Source: Pontederia crassipes
Lineage: Eukaryota > Streptophyta > Magnoliopsida > Commelinales > Pontederiaceae
DNA: 64,000 nt
Assembly: GCA_030549335.1 (NCBI GenBank)
Contig: JAUKPH010000019.1
Location: 16,752,001-16,816,000 of the forward strand
Direction: 5' to 3'
In this document: piece after piece, positions 61,151 through 64,000 of the stretch
Numbering within the stretch: position 1 is the first letter of the stretch
How the letters are laid out: every line of letters begins with the position of its first letter
Program-made: the position numbers and the translations under genes
The notes under the pieces: generated by a model
Databases searched by the model: none
What the model was told of the DNA's origin: nothing
Seen by the model: the letters and a program-made list of their open reading frames with translations, nothing else

Positions 61151-63191
61151 TATTATTTGATGAATTTCAAAGGACTCTCGTCACGTCATTTTTCATGTTC
61201 ATAAAAGAGAAAGTTGTAAACTTCTTATCATGCATCTCTCTACTCTTTTGTCTTCTCATATGCTCGCCATTGATCATTATTGAGAATGATCAAAACCATA
61301 AGTTTCATTGACATTTTATAAAAAGATCAATAAAATTTATTTAAGTTCTGAATAATTAATATCACACAATAAAATTATAAGAGATCTAGTTTAAATATCA
61401 CTCTAAAAATTTGGTTAAACTAACTTATCAATTAATATCTATCCGAATATTCAGTACTATGAATATAAATTTATCCAAAAAATTTGATTTAACAATTAGA
61501 TAAACTTTAATTAATATTATTCCCGAACTATAAATTTGAAAAACAATATTAATATTAATTCATCCAAAAATAGATTTATGAAAATCATTGTAATATTAAT
61601 CTGAAAGTATTAAAGATGAATTGTCCAGACAAAATATCAACAATTGCCCTAAAATTGATTTAATAATTAGTGCTAATTTATTGATATCAATTAATATTGA
61701 GTTTATTTGGATTAAACAAAAAGTTTATTGAATTTAATTTGACAATAAATATTAATACGAAAATATTAATTAATCAGATATGAATTTTGATAATTAGTTC
61801 GATTGGATCAAATGTAAAATTAACAGGATATTAATTTAATAATCAAATGTTAAAAAGAAATCAATTAAATCACAAAGTAATTATTTAAATACAACAATAA
61901 TTGTACAAATTAGATCCTAAAATTATTTAGGAAGATATTAAATTAATTTAATTAAATTTGTCTAGATTTAATTTAAATACCAATTCAGAAGATTAAATAA
62001 CTATATTAAGTGTGGACAGAAAAATAAATAGAACAGTTTAAATGTGCTTGAGCATGTTAATTTTAAAGTTCCTCGAGCCTTATGAAATGAGGACCCAAAT
62101 TTAATCACATAAAGATCTAATGTCATAGAGTAACTATAATAATTATAATTAGATTAGAAAAACACCTCAATGGTTAGATATGAATAGTGAGTTATAACAG
62201 CTCAAGTCAAAACAAATTAAATAAAAAACATCTTTAACCAAGATCAGAACATATATATGCGATTCAGATTAGATTAAAAAAACACATCAATGGACCAGGT
62301 TTATAGTTTGATTATAACGATCCAGATCAAATCATAGAATCGACCAATGGCCCCAAATAATGACGAGTTAGAATATCTGTGGTTCCATCAAGGAAAACAG
62401 ATCTAACAGATGATATTGAATCCAAGATGTGATCAAGTCAAATGAATAGTAAATGGATCTATCGGATGAACGAGATTTAATCAAAATAGCCAAATCATAA
62501 CACCAAATTAAATCACAACGATTGCGATATGAATGCTGCATTGTCATCTTCTCCCTTCTGATTCTGTTGACAATCGGAGCTGCAATTTCGATGATTCAAT
62601 TGTCGGCACAGATGATCGAGAGCTGGAATCGCTTCGCTTGTGATTGATACGTCCAAGGATTATCGTCCATTTGTGTCGACGGTGTTCGAATAATATTTTC
62701 CAACGAGTTCAAAATTTCTTTGGGATTCTCTGCAAGTTTGTCTAAGCCCGACAAAGTCTTAAGAGATGGAAAGAGAAATTTTTGCATGGCGTTGAGAGAT
62801 CGGTTTGCAAAATTAGATTCGTCGGTGTATCACGATTGCTAAAATGGAGTTCACCGGAGAAAAAAGTTTCATCTTGCATTTGGCTCTGGTACTAGTGAAG
62901 AGGGAGAAACTTATAGCTAACTTTAGGGGACTGTCGATGCCATTTGTCTTCCATCTGATTGAATCGGAATTACATATGCATTCGTGACATGTTCATCCAT
63001 CCCCCATTACCATCAATCATGCCCATCGATTGTGGCTTCAATCGCTGCCACAATCGACGCTGCTCTACTATCAATTTCAAGCTATTGAGTCGCCATTTAA
63101 TGGCTTCCCGATCAACATGAGCGATTCCGTTTATCGCATGGGTGCATTCTTCACATGCGCGTCTCACGATGGTGACCATATCTCGGTCACA

Positions 63192-64000
63192 CCTGTGACA
63201 GAATGCTCAACTGAATTAGCTCCACTCCATGGTATCTAAACATACAAAGCAATCCTATCTCTTATGAGATGAAAGAAGCCAATGACCTTATCTGACAAGT
63301 CGCGCGAATTGACGGGGTTTCATGGTTCAAATTGCCTGTTTGTCGATGATGGTCGCCTCTCCAATCCTACATTTTGGAAAACCAACATCCATTCCCAAGA
63401 ACTAACTCAGTCAGATTGAAGGACGGTACACAATGGGGACTCTGTGACTTGGGTGATGGATGTATTACTTATATTCCGAATACCTTCGGCATCAGCAACC
63501 ATGTTTCCTAGGTCACCGGCAGGGCGGCCGATCTCGTCTTGAGGAGCAACGCGCGTGCGCCATCGAGCTAGGACAGTATTCAAAGGCACTTAAGATTATG
63601 CCAAAGAATAAAAAAAAAGTTAATGAGTAAACACACAGACCAAATGGATGCTGCGAGTGGAGAAGAATGACTAATTTGGAACGTGAACCTGTTAGAGTAC
63701 GCAGCAGCTATTGGTCATGTCTCTATGCTCATGTTCAAGTACTGCACGATAAGAATGTGAAATCACTAGAACTGAACCACTTTAGATTGAGCAAGAGAGA
63801 AATTGAGCTGCAATGCGGACACTGTGGGTCCGTCCTGTGGGGAATTCAGTCAAACAGTTGTCTTGCATAGCATTCAAACCAAATGGGATCGGTTCTATAC
63901 CTGTACCAAACCCGTCAATTTGCTGGAACGAAAAGCTTCCATGCCTTGCAGCAACAGAGAGAACGCAATAAAAGGCGAACATTTCTACATCTAATTCTAC
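63192..64000. other. Right edge of window, unidentified
   Basis: The stretch is less AT-rich than the preceding 2 kb. Frames such as 63667-63870 (REIELQCGHCGSVLWGIQ, with a CX2C pair) are suggestive of a small zinc-binding piece. They are too short to name and may continue beyond the window. No exon border could be fixed. Confidence 0.35.

Larger units (their letters stand above)
53939..63191 (-). mobile_element. Old copia-like LTR element, split by later insertions
   Basis: Two direct copies of a unit of about 300 bp, 53939-54239 and 62896-63191, look like diverged LTRs. Both start TGAARRGRGAGAAAC and share CTTTAGGGG, CTTCCATCYRATTGAATC, ATCAATTTCARRCTATTGA and TGACCAT blocks. Inside the right copy, GGCTCTGGTACTA (about 62882-62894) is close to the complement of the initiator-Met primer-binding site, so the element reads right to left. 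Minus-strand traces of copia gag/protease (WWIDFAATH near 57240) are seen. The hAT-like element at 54888-55952 and solo LTR B at 57859-61150 lie inside it. Without them it would be about 4.9 kb, a usual copia size. It is badly broken (many breaks) and old. No target duplication was found, and recognisable reverse transcriptase is lacking. Confidence 0.45.

Overview
This is nuclear DNA of a flowering plant. Split genes with GT-AG introns, a NAC transcription factor, an ANAC-like membrane anchor, a glycine-rich cell-wall protein and Ty1/copia and Ty3/gypsy chromovirus elements all point there. Several genes are very GC-rich and lie in AT-rich intergenic DNA, which suggests a commelinid monocot (a Zingiberales such as banana is possible, but that is inference). 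No bacterial, organellar, CRISPR or tRNA signal was seen.

Layout. 4-1710: a Mutator-like element (Pack-MULE) carrying an almost complete, broken SMI1/KNR4-domain gene. 1711-8408: AT-rich spacer with an unidentified decayed coding stretch (about 3640-5050). 8630-15028: an eight-exon triple-KH RNA-binding gene (BTR1-like). 16597-17241: a secreted glycine-rich protein. 17883-25511: a complete-length but broken Ty1/copia element on the minus strand with a TATAT target duplication. 25849-29282: a 3.4-kb solo LTR. 29459-31105: a second Pack-MULE of the same TIR family, this one carrying the 5' end of a GTE8/GTE10-type bromodomain-factor gene and flanked by a perfect 9-bp duplication. 31148-36798: a broken Ty3/gypsy chromovirus. 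37556-41524: a membrane-tethered-type NAC gene whose anchor lies in another frame. 42397-42825: a two-exon gene for an 83-residue protein. 43164-44816: a hAT-like non-autonomous element. 47147-47941 (minus): V-ATPase subunit D. 49348-51108: a SUB1-like O-fucosyltransferase-family protein. 51943-52660: a LINE tail. 53939-63191: an old copia-like element that has been split by a hAT-like element (54888-55952) and by a second 3.3-kb solo LTR (57859-61150) of the same family as the first but in the opposite orientation.

The host genes are unrelated in function (RNA binding, cell wall, stress transcription, vacuolar proton pump, Golgi glycosylation) and do not form a cluster. The repeats form the main story: one TIR family has picked up two different host genes within 30 kb, two solo LTRs of one long-LTR family lie in opposite orientation, and two hAT-like elements can be defined by their 8-bp duplications. 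I found no new multi-gene system. The items most worth follow-up are the Pack-MULE pair, the displaced NAC membrane anchor and the small 83-residue gene.

All alignments were done by eye. Percentages, repeat borders and exon ends are estimates unless a duplication or splice phase fixes them.
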